From Pseudomonas sp. WJP1 (GTDB lineage: Bacteria; Pseudomonadota; Gammaproteobacteria; Pseudomonadales; Pseudomonadaceae): 64,000 nucleotides of DNA. The stretch lies in the NCBI RefSeq assembly GCF_028471945.1, contig NZ_CP110128.1, forward strand, positions 3,646,501-3,710,500. The letters run 5' to 3'. Positions 55,756-64,000 of the stretch are shown one piece after another. Numbering within the stretch: position 1 is the stretch's first letter; each line of letters opens with the position of its first letter. Under the pieces are notes generated by a model, which worked only from the letters and a program-made list of their open reading frames with translations, did not search any database and was not told the origin of the DNA. The position numbers and the translations under genes were made by a program.

Positions 55756-57573
55756 TCAGGCCGGTACGGATTCGAACAATTCGACCGCACCATTTTTCAA
55801 TACGACAACGTCACGCTCGACCGCACGCATCTCGACGATGATGCGCGTCGGCGACTCACGCCACATGCGGGTTTCCAGGGTATCGCCCGGCATCACAATG
55901 GAAGCGAAGCGCGCGCGCACGCTCTTGAACAGACGCGAATCGTTGCCGCAGAACGCCTTGATCACGTGGCGACCGAGGTAGCCGAAAGTGCACAGGCCAT
56001 GCAGGAACGGTTTCTCGTAGCCGGCCTTGGCGGCGTAGTCCGGATCGATGTGCATCGGGTTCCAGTCGCCGCACAAGCGATACAGCAGCGCCTGGTTGAC
56101 TTCGGTCTGGTCCGCCAGCACCGCATCGGGTTCACGTTCCGGCGCCACGTTGATCTCTTCGCTGGGCACACGTTGCAGGCCTGCACCCGGTACGCCAGGG
56201 TAGAAGCCCGTCACTTCGTTGTAGAACAGCGGCGTGCCGTGCTCGTCGGTGGTCTCGATGGCCAGGATGGTCACGGTACTCTTGCCTTTGTCGATCGCCG
56301 ACTTCAAGCGCATGCTGTGCTTGAGCTTGGCCTTGGGCGGCAATGGGCGATACATCACGGTGTATTGCTCGCCATGCAGGCCCTTGGCGAAGGGCACGTT
56401 CAGGCCTTCCAGCTGTGGCTCGCCGGACTTGGCGGCACGCAGGAACACTTCGGTCGCCGGCAGCACGGCCATGGTCGGCAGTACGCGGAACTCGTCGCCG
56501 AGGAACTCGTTGACGTACTTCAATTCATCGCGGTCCAACGGGTCCTTGGCGGCGCCAACGGCCAGGGCGTAGAGCGCGGCATCATTCTGGTCGTATTCTG
56601 TTTCCAGGTGGGAGACCGCGTTGGCGGCCACTTCCATGTCAACGAACGCATTGCCACCTTTTGCGGGGGACTCCATGCGGGTGAACAGCTCCTTGAGGCC
56701 GTCGGCGCCATCGGTGTGATGAACGCTGCGCTCATCGAACCGGGTGATGCGCGACCAGTTATCGCGCACCAGTTCCGGGCTCAGGGTATTGGTGTGCAGG
56801 AACCGGCCGTGGGAGCGCTCCCAACGGTATTTCGCATGGAAGCCACCGCCGACCTCGAACAGGCCACCGGTGTCTGTGCAGTCCTCGCTGCACAGCCAAC
56901 CCACCAGCGGCGCGCAGTCTTCGACCTTGACCTTGTCGTGCAACTCCTGGGGGAACAACCCGCTGGCGATCACCATGCGCGAAGCGGCGACCGGGGCAAT
57001 GGTGTTGACCCGGATGTTCTTGCTCGCGCCTTCGATGGCCAGCGAGTTGGCGAAGCCGATCAGGCCCGACTTGGCGGTGGAATAGTTGCACTGGCCAAAG
57101 TTGCCGAAAATGCCAGCGCCGGAGGCGGTCATGATGATGCGGCCATAGCCTTTTTCACGCATGATCGGCCACACGGCGTGGGTCAGGCGGAAGGCGCCCT
57201 TGACGTGAACTTCCTGGATCAGGTCCCACTGTTCTTCGGTCATCTTGTGGAACGAACTGTCGCGCAACACGCCGGCGTTGTTGATCAGGATGTCGACCGT
57301 GCCGAACACCTCGAGCGCGGTGGCGACGATTTTCTCGCCTTCGGTCACCGAGTTGTAGTCGGCGACAGCCTCGCCACCCATGGCGCGGATTTGCGCAACC
57401 ACTTCATCGGCCGCAGCGCTTGAACTGCCCAGGCCTTCGGTGCTCACGCCCAGGTCATTGACCACCACCCTGGCCCCGCGGGAACCCAGCAGCAAGGCGT
57501 GGGCGCGTCCCAGGCCGTTGCCGGCGCCGGTGACAATGGCAACTTTGCCGTCAAAGCGAATTTCTTGAGACAC
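55756..57573 (-). CDS. MFE-2-like fusion: (3R)-hydroxyacyl-CoA dehydrogenase + 2-enoyl-CoA hydratase 2
   Basis: A 605-residue protein. The N-terminal SDR (about 1-300) has VAIVTGAGNGLGRAHALLL, VNDLGVSTEGLGSSS, INNAGVLRDSSF and NYSTAKSGLIG. The C-terminal part (about 320-600) is a double hot-dog hydratase 2 with the catalytic GDWNPMHIDPDYAA and KPFLHGLCTFGYLGRH. This is the domain order of eukaryotic peroxisomal MFE-2 without its SCP2 tail. In most bacteria the two activities are separate proteins. GTG start after GGAGAGCAAAC. It follows two acyl-CoA dehydrogenases (22 bp), so it would perform hydration and (3R)-oxidation on their product. Confidence 0.92.
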   Translation of the reverse strand: MSQEIRFDGKVAIVTGAGNGLGRAHALLLGSRGARVVVNDLGVSTEGLGSSSAAADEVVAQIRAMGGEAVADYNSVTEGEKIVATALEVFGTVDILINNAGVLRDSSFHKMTEEQWDLIQEVHVKGAFRLTHAVWPIMREKGYGRIIMTASGAGIFGNFGQCNYSTAKSGLIGFANSLAIEGASKNIRVNTIAPVAASRMVIASGLFPQELHDKVKVEDCAPLVGWLCSEDCTDTGGLFEVGGGFHAKYRWERSHGRFLHTNTLSPELVRDNWSRITRFDERSVHHTDGADGLKELFTRMESPAKGGNAFVDMEVAANAVSHLETEYDQNDAALYALAVGAAKDPLDRDELKYVNEFLGDEFRVLPTMAVLPATEVFLRAAKSGEPQLEGLNVPFAKGLHGEQYTVMYRPLPPKAKLKHSMRLKSAIDKGKSTVTILAIETTDEHGTPLFYNEVTGFYPGVPGAGLQRVPSEEINVAPEREPDAVLADQTEVNQALLYRLCGDWNPMHIDPDYAAKAGYEKPFLHGLCTFGYLGRHVIKAFCGNDSRLFKSVRARFASIVMPGDTLETRMWRESPTRIIVEMRAVERDVVVLKNGAVELFESVPA

Positions 57574-57595
57574 GTTTGCTCTCCTATGATCGCGC

Positions 57596-58753
57596 TCACA
57601 ACGTGCGAGCGATGATTTCTTTCATGATTTCGTTGGTACCGCCCCAGATCCGGTTGCCACGGGTATCGAGGTACAACCGGGCAATCGGGTATTCGGTCAT
57701 GTAGCCATTGCCGCCATGCAGTTGCAGGCACGCATCGACCACGCGGCTGCTGAGCTCCGCGGTCCAGTACTTGGCCACCGCGGCCGCTTCGGCGGTCAGT
57801 TCGCCGCGCAGCAGCAAGGCCATGCAGCTGTCGATCCATGAACGGCCGATCTGTATTTCGGTCTTGAGTTGCGCCAGGGTGAAACGCGAGTTCTGGAAGT
57901 CCAGCACCGGCTTGCCGAAAACCATGCGCGTACGGGTGTACTCGATGGTGTGATCCAGCGCCGCTTCCGCCTGGCACTGAAACCCGACGGCGCCGATGAT
58001 CCGTTCCCACGCCAGGTCATGCATGAGCTGGTAGAAGCCCTGCCCCTGCACGCCGCCGAGCACGTTTTCGGCCGGTACGCGGCAATCGTCGAAGAACAGC
58101 ATGCTGGTGTCCTGGGCGTGCAGGCCGATCTTTTCCAGCGGCTGCGAGCGACTGAAGCCTTCGCGTTCTTTCTCGACGATGACCAGCGAGATGTCCTGGG
58201 CGCCCTTGCCGCTGTCACCGGTCTTGCAGACCACCAGCGCCAGGTCGCAGGACGCACCATTGGAGATGAACGTCTTGGAACCGTTGATGACGAGCTCGTC
58301 ACCTTCGGCCCTGGCGCGGGTGCGCACCGCCTGCAGGTCCGAACCGGTGTTGGGTTCGGTCATGGCGATGGCGCCCACGGCGGTACCTGCAATCATTTTC
58401 GGCAACCAGGCCTGCTTCTGCGCCTCGGTGCCGTAGTTGAGGATGTAGTTGGCCACCAGGCCGTGCACGCCGAAGCCGATCAGGCCCGAGGCGCCGGCAT
58501 GCATGAATTCTTCTGCAAACACCATGTCGAACAGGCGATCGGCACCGGGCCCGCCATATTCCTCCGGCATCGACGGCAGCAGCATTCCCATCTCGCCGGC
58601 CATGCGCCAGACCTCACGGGGCACGCATTTGTCTTTCTCCCACTGGGCATGGAACGGGTTGACTTGCTGCTCCAGGAAGCGCCGGCAGGCGCGTCGAAAT
58701 TCATCGTGCTCAGTGCTGAACAAGGTACGGGGTATCAGGTATTCCATGGGCAT
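57596..58753 (-). CDS. Acyl-CoA dehydrogenase (long-chain/LCAD-like type)
   Basis: A 385-residue dehydrogenase: MTEPNTGSDLQAVRTRA, NGSKTFISNGASCD, GLHAQDTSMLFFDDCRVP and HGGNGYMTEYPIARLY, then IWGGTNEIMKEIIARTL. As in LCAD and isovaleryl-CoA dehydrogenase, the last-helix Glu is replaced by Gly (GGTNEIM), and the catalytic base is probably the Glu in LAWERII. It is second in its operon and about half identical by eye to the preceding gene at 58783, so the two may form a heteromer or act on successive rounds. Confidence 0.91.
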   Translation of the reverse strand: MPMEYLIPRTLFSTEHDEFRRACRRFLEQQVNPFHAQWEKDKCVPREVWRMAGEMGMLLPSMPEEYGGPGADRLFDMVFAEEFMHAGASGLIGFGVHGLVANYILNYGTEAQKQAWLPKMIAGTAVGAIAMTEPNTGSDLQAVRTRARAEGDELVINGSKTFISNGASCDLALVVCKTGDSGKGAQDISLVIVEKEREGFSRSQPLEKIGLHAQDTSMLFFDDCRVPAENVLGGVQGQGFYQLMHDLAWERIIGAVGFQCQAEAALDHTIEYTRTRMVFGKPVLDFQNSRFTLAQLKTEIQIGRSWIDSCMALLLRGELTAEAAAVAKYWTAELSSRVVDACLQLHGGNGYMTEYPIARLYLDTRGNRIWGGTNEIMKEIIARTL

Positions 58754-58782
58754 TTCTCTTTATCCTGAGTCTGCAACCTGGA

Positions 58783-59928
58783 TCAGAGCGTGCGCCCGAC
58801 CAGATCTTTCATGATGTCGTTGGCGCCGCCGGCAATACGCAGGACGCGGTGATCGAGGTAGTGCCGCGCAACCGGGTACTCGAGCATGTAGCCGTTGCCG
58901 CCATGCAGCTGGACGCATTCGTCCACGACCTTGGTGTAGAGGTCCGAGCACCACAATTTGGCCGAGGCTGCCGCTTCAGGGCTGAGGGTGCGGGCCAGGC
59001 ATTGCTCCATGCAGCGGTCGACGTAGTTCTGCGACACCGCCAATTGCATCTTCAGGTCGGCCAACTTGAAGCGGGTGTTCTGGAAGGCGAAGATCGGCTT
59101 GCCGAATACGTTGCGGCCCTTGGTGTACTCGAGCGTGCTGTCGAGCACCGCCTCGGCGCCGGCGACGCTGCTGATGGCGATGGACAGCCGTTCCCAGGCC
59201 AACTCCTTCATCAACTGGATGAAGCCCTGCCCCGCCACGTCGCCCAGCAGGTTTTCCCTGGGCACCCGGACGTTGTCGAAGAACAGCATGGTGGTGTCCT
59301 GGGCGTGCAGGCCGACCTTGCGCAATGGCTGGGATCGGCTGAAGCCCGCACGGTCGGCTTCGACCAGGATCAGCGAGATGTCCTGGGCGCCCTTGCCGGT
59401 GTTGCCGGTCTTGGCGACGACCACCACCAGGTCGCAGTTGGTGCCGTTGGAGATGAACGTCTTGGCGCCATTGATGACGTACTCATCACCGTCCAGCACG
59501 GCGCGGGTCTTGACCGCTTGCAGGTCCGAGCCGGTATCGGGCTCGGTCATCGCCACCGCGCCGATGGCCTGGCCTGCCGCCATCTTCGGCAGCCAGGTGT
59601 GCTTTTGCTGTTCGCTGCCGAAATTCACCAGGTAGCCGGCGACGATGTCATGCACGCCGAAACCGATCAGTCCCGATGCCTGGCCCGCGCGGTAGATTTC
59701 CTCGGTGGCGATCATCGAGAAACGCCGATCCAGCCCCAGCCCGCCATAGGCTTCGGGCGTGGTGGCATTGAGCATGCCCAGCGCCCCGGCCCGCTCCCAG
59801 ATGGACCGCGGGACCCGATGGTCTGTTTCCCACTGTTCGAGGCAGGGAGCACATTCCTGAGCCAGGAAGCGCCGCACGCTGCTGCGAAACGCCTCGTGCT
59901 CATGGTCAAACAGGCTGCGCGGTATCAT
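58783..59928 (-). CDS. Acyl-CoA dehydrogenase (long-chain/LCAD-like type)
   Basis: A 381-residue dehydrogenase: MTEPDTGSDLQAVKTRA, NGAKTFISNGTNCD, GLHAQDTTMLFFDNVRVP, QLHGGNGYMLEYPVARHYLD and RIAGGANDIMKDLVGRTL. The likely catalytic Glu is in KELAWERLSIA. ATG 59928 follows GGAGAGAATC; the frame extending to 59988 is unsupported. First gene of the five-gene operon ending in the acyl-CoA ligase. The promoter must lie in the 150 bp before it, next to the RES toxin gene's 3' end. Confidence 0.91.
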   Translation of the reverse strand: MIPRSLFDHEHEAFRSSVRRFLAQECAPCLEQWETDHRVPRSIWERAGALGMLNATTPEAYGGLGLDRRFSMIATEEIYRAGQASGLIGFGVHDIVAGYLVNFGSEQQKHTWLPKMAAGQAIGAVAMTEPDTGSDLQAVKTRAVLDGDEYVINGAKTFISNGTNCDLVVVVAKTGNTGKGAQDISLILVEADRAGFSRSQPLRKVGLHAQDTTMLFFDNVRVPRENLLGDVAGQGFIQLMKELAWERLSIAISSVAGAEAVLDSTLEYTKGRNVFGKPIFAFQNTRFKLADLKMQLAVSQNYVDRCMEQCLARTLSPEAAASAKLWCSDLYTKVVDECVQLHGGNGYMLEYPVARHYLDHRVLRIAGGANDIMKDLVGRTL

Positions 59929-60077
59929 CGGTGATTCTCTCCTTCGGTCGTCGGTCGGCCACCTTTGAAGGGGCTCTGGATCGATCATAGGAGCAGGTAT
60001 CGCCGATACGCCCCCTCGGGGAGGGGGGGATTGAGAGCAACGCTAGCTGAACTCAGGGAGAGTGGGCAGAACCGTTT

Positions 60078-60575
60078 TCAGGGCAACGGCTTGTTAAGGC
60101 GCCCATCAAGGGCGAAAGGTTCCTGCAACACCAACTCGTACAACCCGAGAGCGCGTTGCGGGTTCATCAGCAAATTCCAGCTATGCGGCGAAACACTGGA
60201 AGGGACCAGCACGAATGGATGCTGGCGCAACAAGTCAGCACCGAATTGTTGCTGGCTGCGGCTTGGGGTACCCGGTACCAGCCAATTGGCATTGGCAATG
60301 CTTTGAGGCTGCACCACAAAGATCTTCGACCGGTCGAGCACGAGGACCTGCGTCAGACAATGGGGCTTGCAATCCAGCGCCTCGAAACCCTTATGCACCG
60401 CCACTTCAAGGATGGCCGTAGAAGCATCCAGGGCTGCATAAACGGTGGCCATGCCTTTGGGGTTCCAGCGCCCCCCCACCTTTTCCGCCCCCACGCCCGA
60501 ATTCCAGGTGGCGGCATGTTCAGCAGGATCAAGGCGCCAGAAATGAATCTCACCGCTCAACGGGTCTTTCGCCAT
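60078..60575 (-). CDS. RES-domain toxin of a type II toxin-antitoxin system
   Basis: A 165-residue RES-domain protein. Conserved parts: WRLDPAEHAATWNSG, GGRWNPKGMATVYAALDAST (Arg and Tyr of the active site) and AILEVAVHKGF. Characterised RES toxins degrade NAD+. ATG 60575 overlaps the antitoxin stop (TGATG), so the pair is translationally coupled with the antitoxin made first. Full length, no frameshift. Confidence 0.9.
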   Translation of the reverse strand: MAKDPLSGEIHFWRLDPAEHAATWNSGVGAEKVGGRWNPKGMATVYAALDASTAILEVAVHKGFEALDCKPHCLTQVLVLDRSKIFVVQPQSIANANWLVPGTPSRSQQQFGADLLRQHPFVLVPSSVSPHSWNLLMNPQRALGLYELVLQEPFALDGRLNKPLP

Positions 60576-61180
60576 CAATAGACCCCATACTCGATACGCG
60601 TCAGAAAGTCAGTCACCAACTCATACCCGACTGAATTTGAAATCAGGTCGATAGGTGTCTCACCATCCAGGCCCCGCGCAGGCTTGACCATCCACTGCTC
60701 GGCAAGCTCACGCGAACCCAGCACATCCGTGGCCTTTTCCAGGACCTCGGCATAATTGAGCGCGCGCGTGCTTTGCTCCGGGGTCAACGCTTCATTGGGC
60801 GTTTTCAACCGCCGCGCAAGCGTACGGTCAGAGGTGCCAACGATCTTCGACAACACACCGCTTTGTTTATACACCGCGCTGTTTTCGATCATGTCCAGCA
60901 CCAACTGCAGCGGGAAACCGTGTTTAACGGCCCTGTAGATGTCCATGCGATCATCGCTGGCTTTTCCAGAAAGCAAGACCGCAACCATAGGGGGCACGCG
61001 GCTCGAGCGCGCCATTGCCACCCCCGCCGTATGCTCGCCATAAGTCAGGACATTGGCACTAACCTTAGGGGGGCGTGGCTTGACCTTTCTTTCTCGGCTG
61101 GCATCTTTGGCAACCTCATCGACTACAACATCTTTCGTCCTGGCGCTCATGGCAACCTCCGTCACTCTGACATCTGGCAT
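60575..61180 (-). CDS. Xre/MbcA/ParS-type antitoxin (DUF2384) of the RES toxin
   Basis: A 201-residue antitoxin. A basic, flexible N-terminal region of about 60 residues precedes a helical Xre-like domain (GVLSKIVGTSDRTLARRL) and the C-terminal MbcA/ParS toxin-binding domain (ALNYAEVLEKATDVLGS, LDGETPIDLISNSVGYELVTDFLTRIEYG as family landmarks). It is longer than the usual 140-160 residues because of the N-terminal extension; an internal start is possible. The ATG lies within a 28-bp inverted repeat, implying autorepression. Confidence 0.88.
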   Translation of the reverse strand: MPDVRVTEVAMSARTKDVVVDEVAKDASRERKVKPRPPKVSANVLTYGEHTAGVAMARSSRVPPMVAVLLSGKASDDRMDIYRAVKHGFPLQLVLDMIENSAVYKQSGVLSKIVGTSDRTLARRLKTPNEALTPEQSTRALNYAEVLEKATDVLGSRELAEQWMVKPARGLDGETPIDLISNSVGYELVTDFLTRIEYGVY

Positions 61181-61198
61181 TAACTATAGTGCCAGATG
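61171..61198. promoter_or_regulatory. Operator palindrome of the RES/Xre module
   Basis: CATCTGGCA (61171-61179) and TGCCAGATG (61190-61198) are perfect 9-bp inverted arms with a 10-bp TTAACTATAG spacer. The left arm overlaps the antitoxin start codon and the spacer resembles a -10 box. This is typical of antitoxin autoregulation. Confidence 0.75.
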
Positions 61199-61299
61199 GC
61201 AGAAACACCTAATCCAACACAGAGGAACACTTCGAATGGCGCGCTATTCTTTATCTGGGGGCATTCATCTGGGGGCAGCCTGTTAAAGGAGGAGCCAGC

Positions 61300-61878
61300 A
61301 TGGCCACCTTGAAACTTCACCCTGCACTGGACAACGGTATCCAACCCGCCGCCGCGAACTTCACCGGTGGCACCTTGCAATGCCTGTGCGCGAGCGACAA
61401 GGTCGAGGTCCGGATCGACGCACAAACCCTGCATAACCACGCCTGCGGCTGCAGCAAATGCTGGAAACCGCAAGGCGCGATATTCGCCGTCATCGCCGTG
61501 GTTCCCCGGGATAAAGTCAGCGTGACTGCACACGGGGAAAAGCTGGCGATTGTCGACGAAGCCGCCACCATCCAGCGTCACGCCTGCAAGCAGTGCCACG
61601 CCCATCTCTTCGGGCGCATCGAGAACAAGGATCATCCGTTCTACGGCCTGGACTTCGTCCACACCGAGCTCTCTCCCCAGAGCGGATGGGCTGCGCCGGG
61701 CTTCGCCGCGTTCGTGTCTTCCATCATCGAAACCGGCACACCGCCCGCGCAGATGCCGGCTATCCGTGAGCGCCTGCGTTCGCTCGGCCTTGAGCCCTAC
61801 GACTGCCTGTCCCCGGACCTGATGGATGCAATGGCCACGCATGTGGCGAAAAAGAAAGGGCTGCTTCGCGAGGCCTGA
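61300..61878 (+). CDS. gfa: S-(hydroxymethyl)glutathione synthase (Gfa)
   Basis: A 192-residue zinc protein of the GFA family, proposed to speed formation of S-hydroxymethylglutathione from formaldehyde and glutathione. Zinc cysteines are visible in [19 protein letters not shown] and [28 protein letters not shown] gives an exceptionally strong ribosome binding site. It is not adjacent to a formaldehyde dehydrogenase gene within the window. An 11-bp direct duplication ATCTGGGGGCA lies just upstream (about 61253-61276). Confidence 0.9.
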   Translation: MATLKLHPALDNGIQPAAANFTGGTLQCLCASDKVEVRIDAQTLHNHACGCSKCWKPQGAIFAVIAVVPRDKVSVTAHGEKLAIVDEAATIQRHACKQCHAHLFGRIENKDHPFYGLDFVHTELSPQSGWAAPGFAAFVSSIIETGTPPAQMPAIRERLRSLGLEPYDCLSPDLMDAMATHVAKKKGLLREA

Positions 61879-62018
61879 TCGGTCGGCCGTGGCGGTTTCT
61901 TGACCGGACCGCAGCCCGGATGACCACCACTCCAAAAGAGGGGGGGCGCAATAAGTCGGATGCAGGCTAACTGGCCATGACCCTGAGGTCATTTCGACTG
62001 CATTCGACGGAGAACTTC

Positions 62019-63350
62019 ATGTCCTTGCGTTTACCTTTCACACGGGCCGCGACCGCTGCCTGGCTGATGACGGCCTGTTTACAAGTGCCGGTCGCGCTTG
62101 CGCAAACCACCCCCGTTATCACCGACCAGGCTATCAGTGACGCCTATATCTACCTGTACAGCCGTTTGCTGGTGGCTCGTCAGCAGCAGTTGGACTTCAA
62201 GGCTGGCATGCAGTGGAACACCTTGAGCCATCACCAGCCCGGCGCGGTGGATTGGCCCAACCCCAACGTGGACGTGGCTTACTCCGAAGCCTGGGTGGCG
62301 GTGGACGAGAACAGCTGTACGCTGATTTCGGTGCCCGAGATCCGTGGCCGCTACTACACCGTGCAATTTTTAAACGGTTGGGGCGAAACGCTGGCCAACA
62401 TCAACGAACGTGTGTTCCCCGAGCATCCGCATGGCGAGTTCGCGGCCTGCCTGCAAGGTTCCAAGGTCAAGTTGCCTGCCAACACCCAGCGAGTCGACCT
62501 TGCGGCACGTACAGCACGGGTGCTGACGCGCGTGGAGCTGGGCAGCGACTGGAGCGAGGCCGAGCGCTTGCAGCACGCCTTCAAGATGCGCCCGACCGGC
62601 TCGCCACAACTGCCGAACATTGCGCAGACCCTGGTTTTCCCGGGGCAGCAATTGCCGGGGGTGGAAGCGTTCGATTCTGCCACCGAGGCGCTGCAGGAGC
62701 CTGACCTGAACCCCGGGATGGAACCGTTGCAAGCCAAGGTCCGCGCCATCGCCGCCGCCGTCGCCGAGCCTTTGGAACGGGCGCGCATCGACCAGTCGAT
62801 CCGCACCCATACCTTCGCCGATCTTGCCAAGGCTTCACCCTTGATGGGCCACGGTATTGCCCAAAATGGCTGGGGTCGCCCCGCCACCTCCGGCACCTAC
62901 GGCAGTGACTACCTGACCCGCACCCTGGTGAACTTTGGCGGTATCTGGGCCAACACCCAGCAGGAAGTGGTCTATTACCGGGGCTGGCTGGACGAGAACA
63001 GCAAACCGCTGGAGAGCGCGCAAAGCTATTCGGTGACCTTCCCCGCCTCCCAACTGCCAGCGTCGATGGTGAATTACTACTGGTCGATTACTGCAACGGA
63101 TTCCCGGAACTTCCGCGTCCTGCCCAATGCGCAGAACCGCTTTGCGATCAACAGTCACTCGCCGCTGACGTACAACAAGGACGGCTCCCTGACCCTGCAC
63201 TTCGCCCCCACAAAACCGCAGGACGTCGCCGACGGCAACTGGCTGCCCACCTCGCCGGGGCAGAACTATCGCCTGATCTTCCGCTTCTATGGGGCCAAGG
63301 GTGGGGCGACCACCGGCGAATACTTCCCGCCGGTGATCAAGCATTCCTGA
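62019..63350 (+). CDS. DUF1254/DUF1214 family secreted protein
   Basis: A 443-residue exported protein. ATG 62019 follows GGAGAACTTC; the signal peptide ends near ALAQTTP. The DUF1254 region (DAYIYLYSRLLVARQQQLDF, DWPNPNVDVAYSEAWVAVDE) and the DUF1214 region (YYWSITATDSRNF, SPLTYNKDGSLTLHFA, LIFRFYGA) are in the usual order. It is a paralogue of the 5847 gene but about 100 residues longer. Function unknown. It may lie on one transcript with gfa (140 bp gap). Confidence 0.87.
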   Translation: MSLRLPFTRAATAAWLMTACLQVPVALAQTTPVITDQAISDAYIYLYSRLLVARQQQLDFKAGMQWNTLSHHQPGAVDWPNPNVDVAYSEAWVAVDENSCTLISVPEIRGRYYTVQFLNGWGETLANINERVFPEHPHGEFAACLQGSKVKLPANTQRVDLAARTARVLTRVELGSDWSEAERLQHAFKMRPTGSPQLPNIAQTLVFPGQQLPGVEAFDSATEALQEPDLNPGMEPLQAKVRAIAAAVAEPLERARIDQSIRTHTFADLAKASPLMGHGIAQNGWGRPATSGTYGSDYLTRTLVNFGGIWANTQQEVVYYRGWLDENSKPLESAQSYSVTFPASQLPASMVNYYWSITATDSRNFRVLPNAQNRFAINSHSPLTYNKDGSLTLHFAPTKPQDVADGNWLPTSPGQNYRLIFRFYGAKGGATTGEYFPPVIKHS

Positions 63351-63546
63351 TCACCCTACGGACGGCCACTCCGGACTTCAGGGTGGCTTGCCCATCCCCC
63401 CCTACAAGGGTTGGTTACCAAATTGAAACCGGGGATAGACTGACCCGGCGAAACCCCAGCGGGTGAAGTGAATGGCGCGTCCACGCAATGCTCCCTTTCT
63501 TCGCTGCGCTGGTGGTTCGCGCTTAGGATCCAGCAACACTGAGCAA

Positions 63547-63575
63547 TTTGTGGCGAGGGGATTTATCCCCGTAGT
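63547..63575. repeat. Single Pseudomonas repeat (TGTGGCGAGGGGATTTATCC type)
   Basis: GTGGCGAGGGGATTTATCCC is a sequence seen in many Pseudomonas intergenic regions. Only one arm is present here, next to the antitoxin stop. The 63351-63581 interval shows nothing else that I can name. Confidence 0.6.
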
Positions 63576-63581
63576 GATCGT

Positions 63582-63863
63582 CTACCTGAGGTGTGCCTCC
63601 ATGTCCTCCAGGCTCGCAGTGTTTTGTTCATCCAAGGTGAGCAGCCGCTCAATGGCCAAAAGGTCGGCACGAAGGTCGTTCAGTTCATCCTGCAGGGCTT
63701 GATAAGCGCTGGCACCTATCAGCACGGCCGCCGGCTCGTTGTCCTTCAAAATCACCAAATGTGTTACATCGCCGCTAGTGACCTCTTTCAACTTCGCGCT
63801 GAAGTCTTGGGCCATTTGCGCAGCGCACACTGCCTGCTCAGCCCGGCCTTGGGGTGCACTCAT
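63582..63863 (-). CDS. Phd/YefM-family antitoxin, apparently without toxin
   Basis: 93 residues from ATG 63863. The N-terminal Phd/YefM DNA-binding fold is AAQMAQDFSAKLKEVTSGD, THLVILKDNEPAAVLIGASA. The C-terminal helix would wrap a RelE/Doc-type toxin. The frame extends to 63932, but the sequence before MSAPQ is not family-like. No RelE/ParE-type gene follows its stop: the next 230 bp hold a repeat. It is therefore either an orphan antitoxin or a regulator. Confidence 0.72.
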   Translation of the reverse strand: MSAPQGRAEQAVCAAQMAQDFSAKLKEVTSGDVTHLVILKDNEPAAVLIGASAYQALQDELNDLRADLLAIERLLTLDEQNTASLEDMEAHLR

Positions 63864-64000
63864 ACGCTCAATGCCTCGATGATTAATGAATATTGGAGGT
63901 TTGATTTCAGTAGGTGTCAGTGCCCCCCCCACCCAGCTGAGTGAGGGGACGTTGGATTAACCCAGGCGGGCCTCCAGTACGACGACGATAAAGACCGTAA

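Noticed and set aside
60001..60030. C/G-run hairpin near the RES toxin 3' end as a terminator
   Set aside because: CCCCCTCGGGGAGGGGGG can fold, but there is no T-run on either strand and the pairing is imperfect.
63472..63540. A possible remnant of a REP-associated transposase (MARPRNAP start) at the right end
   Set aside because: Only the first few residues look suggestive and a repeat follows. There is not enough sequence to support it.

Overview
The window looks like a chromosomal accessory/catabolic region of a Pseudomonas (fluorescens-type lineage). The inference rests on high G+C, abundant Pseudomonas-style REP pairs (cores such as GGAGCGAGCCTGCTCGCGA), and gene families typical of soil pseudomonads. 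No rRNA, tRNA or CRISPR array was seen. About 45 protein genes can be supported. Most of the window is one large acyl-CoA catabolic island rather than housekeeping DNA.

Layout. (1) 1-8.1 kb: a truncated MalT/LAL-type LuxR regulator, divergent from a crotonase - thiolase - SDR - acyl-CoA ligase operon, then a secreted DUF1254 protein and a zinc alcohol dehydrogenase. (2) 8.2-19.9 kb, minus strand: LuxC-type acyl-CoA reductase and LuxE-type acyl-activating enzyme (no luciferase), and a separate operon of DUF1302 outer-membrane-type protein, YCF48-like protein, RND/MMPL transporter, two acyl-CoA dehydrogenases and a TetR regulator. (3) 20.1-22.3 kb: a composite intergenic repeat with inverted ends, interrupted by an IS1111-type IS110 element whose empty site can be reconstructed from a second copy at 44.9-45.4 kb. 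(4) 22.4-28.9 kb: HSD10-like SDR, a full-length LAL regulator, a long FadE-type dehydrogenase and a LysR regulator. (5) 29.0-38.6 kb: a multicomponent phenol hydroxylase operon (dmpKLMNOP-like) with its DmpR-type sigma-54 activator, promoter and UAS sites, an outer-membrane channel gene, an azoreductase and an ABM monooxygenase. A dehydratase gene remnant sits at its left edge and no ring-cleavage genes are present. (6) 38.7-44.5 kb: Fe-type alcohol dehydrogenase, MFS transporter, alpha/beta hydrolase and a wax ester synthase/DGAT. (7) 45.4-59.9 kb: two more beta-oxidation operons (thiolase, two MaoC proteins, SDR, DUF2889; and two acyl-CoA dehydrogenases, an MFE-2-like dehydrogenase/hydratase fusion, a thiolase-like protein without the nucleophilic Cys, and an acyl-CoA ligase) around a DUF1302-DUF1329 pair. 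(8) 60-64 kb: a RES/Xre toxin-antitoxin pair, gfa, a second DUF1254 protein and a lone Phd/YefM antitoxin.

How it fits together (inference). Ligases activate a carboxylic acid, several dehydrogenases, hydratases, SDRs and thiolases shorten it, DUF1302/DUF1329/YCF48/RND proteins handle a hydrophobic substrate at the envelope, and LAL/TetR/LysR regulators control it. The unusual enzyme set (MFE-2 fusion, paired dehydrogenases, Cys-less thiolase) suggests a bulky, branched, isoprenoid or steroid-like acyl substrate. The LuxC/LuxE/ADH and WS/DGAT genes would also allow reduction to aldehyde/alcohol and wax-ester formation. The phenol hydroxylase block looks like a separate acquisition that makes catechol for a ring-cleavage pathway encoded elsewhere.
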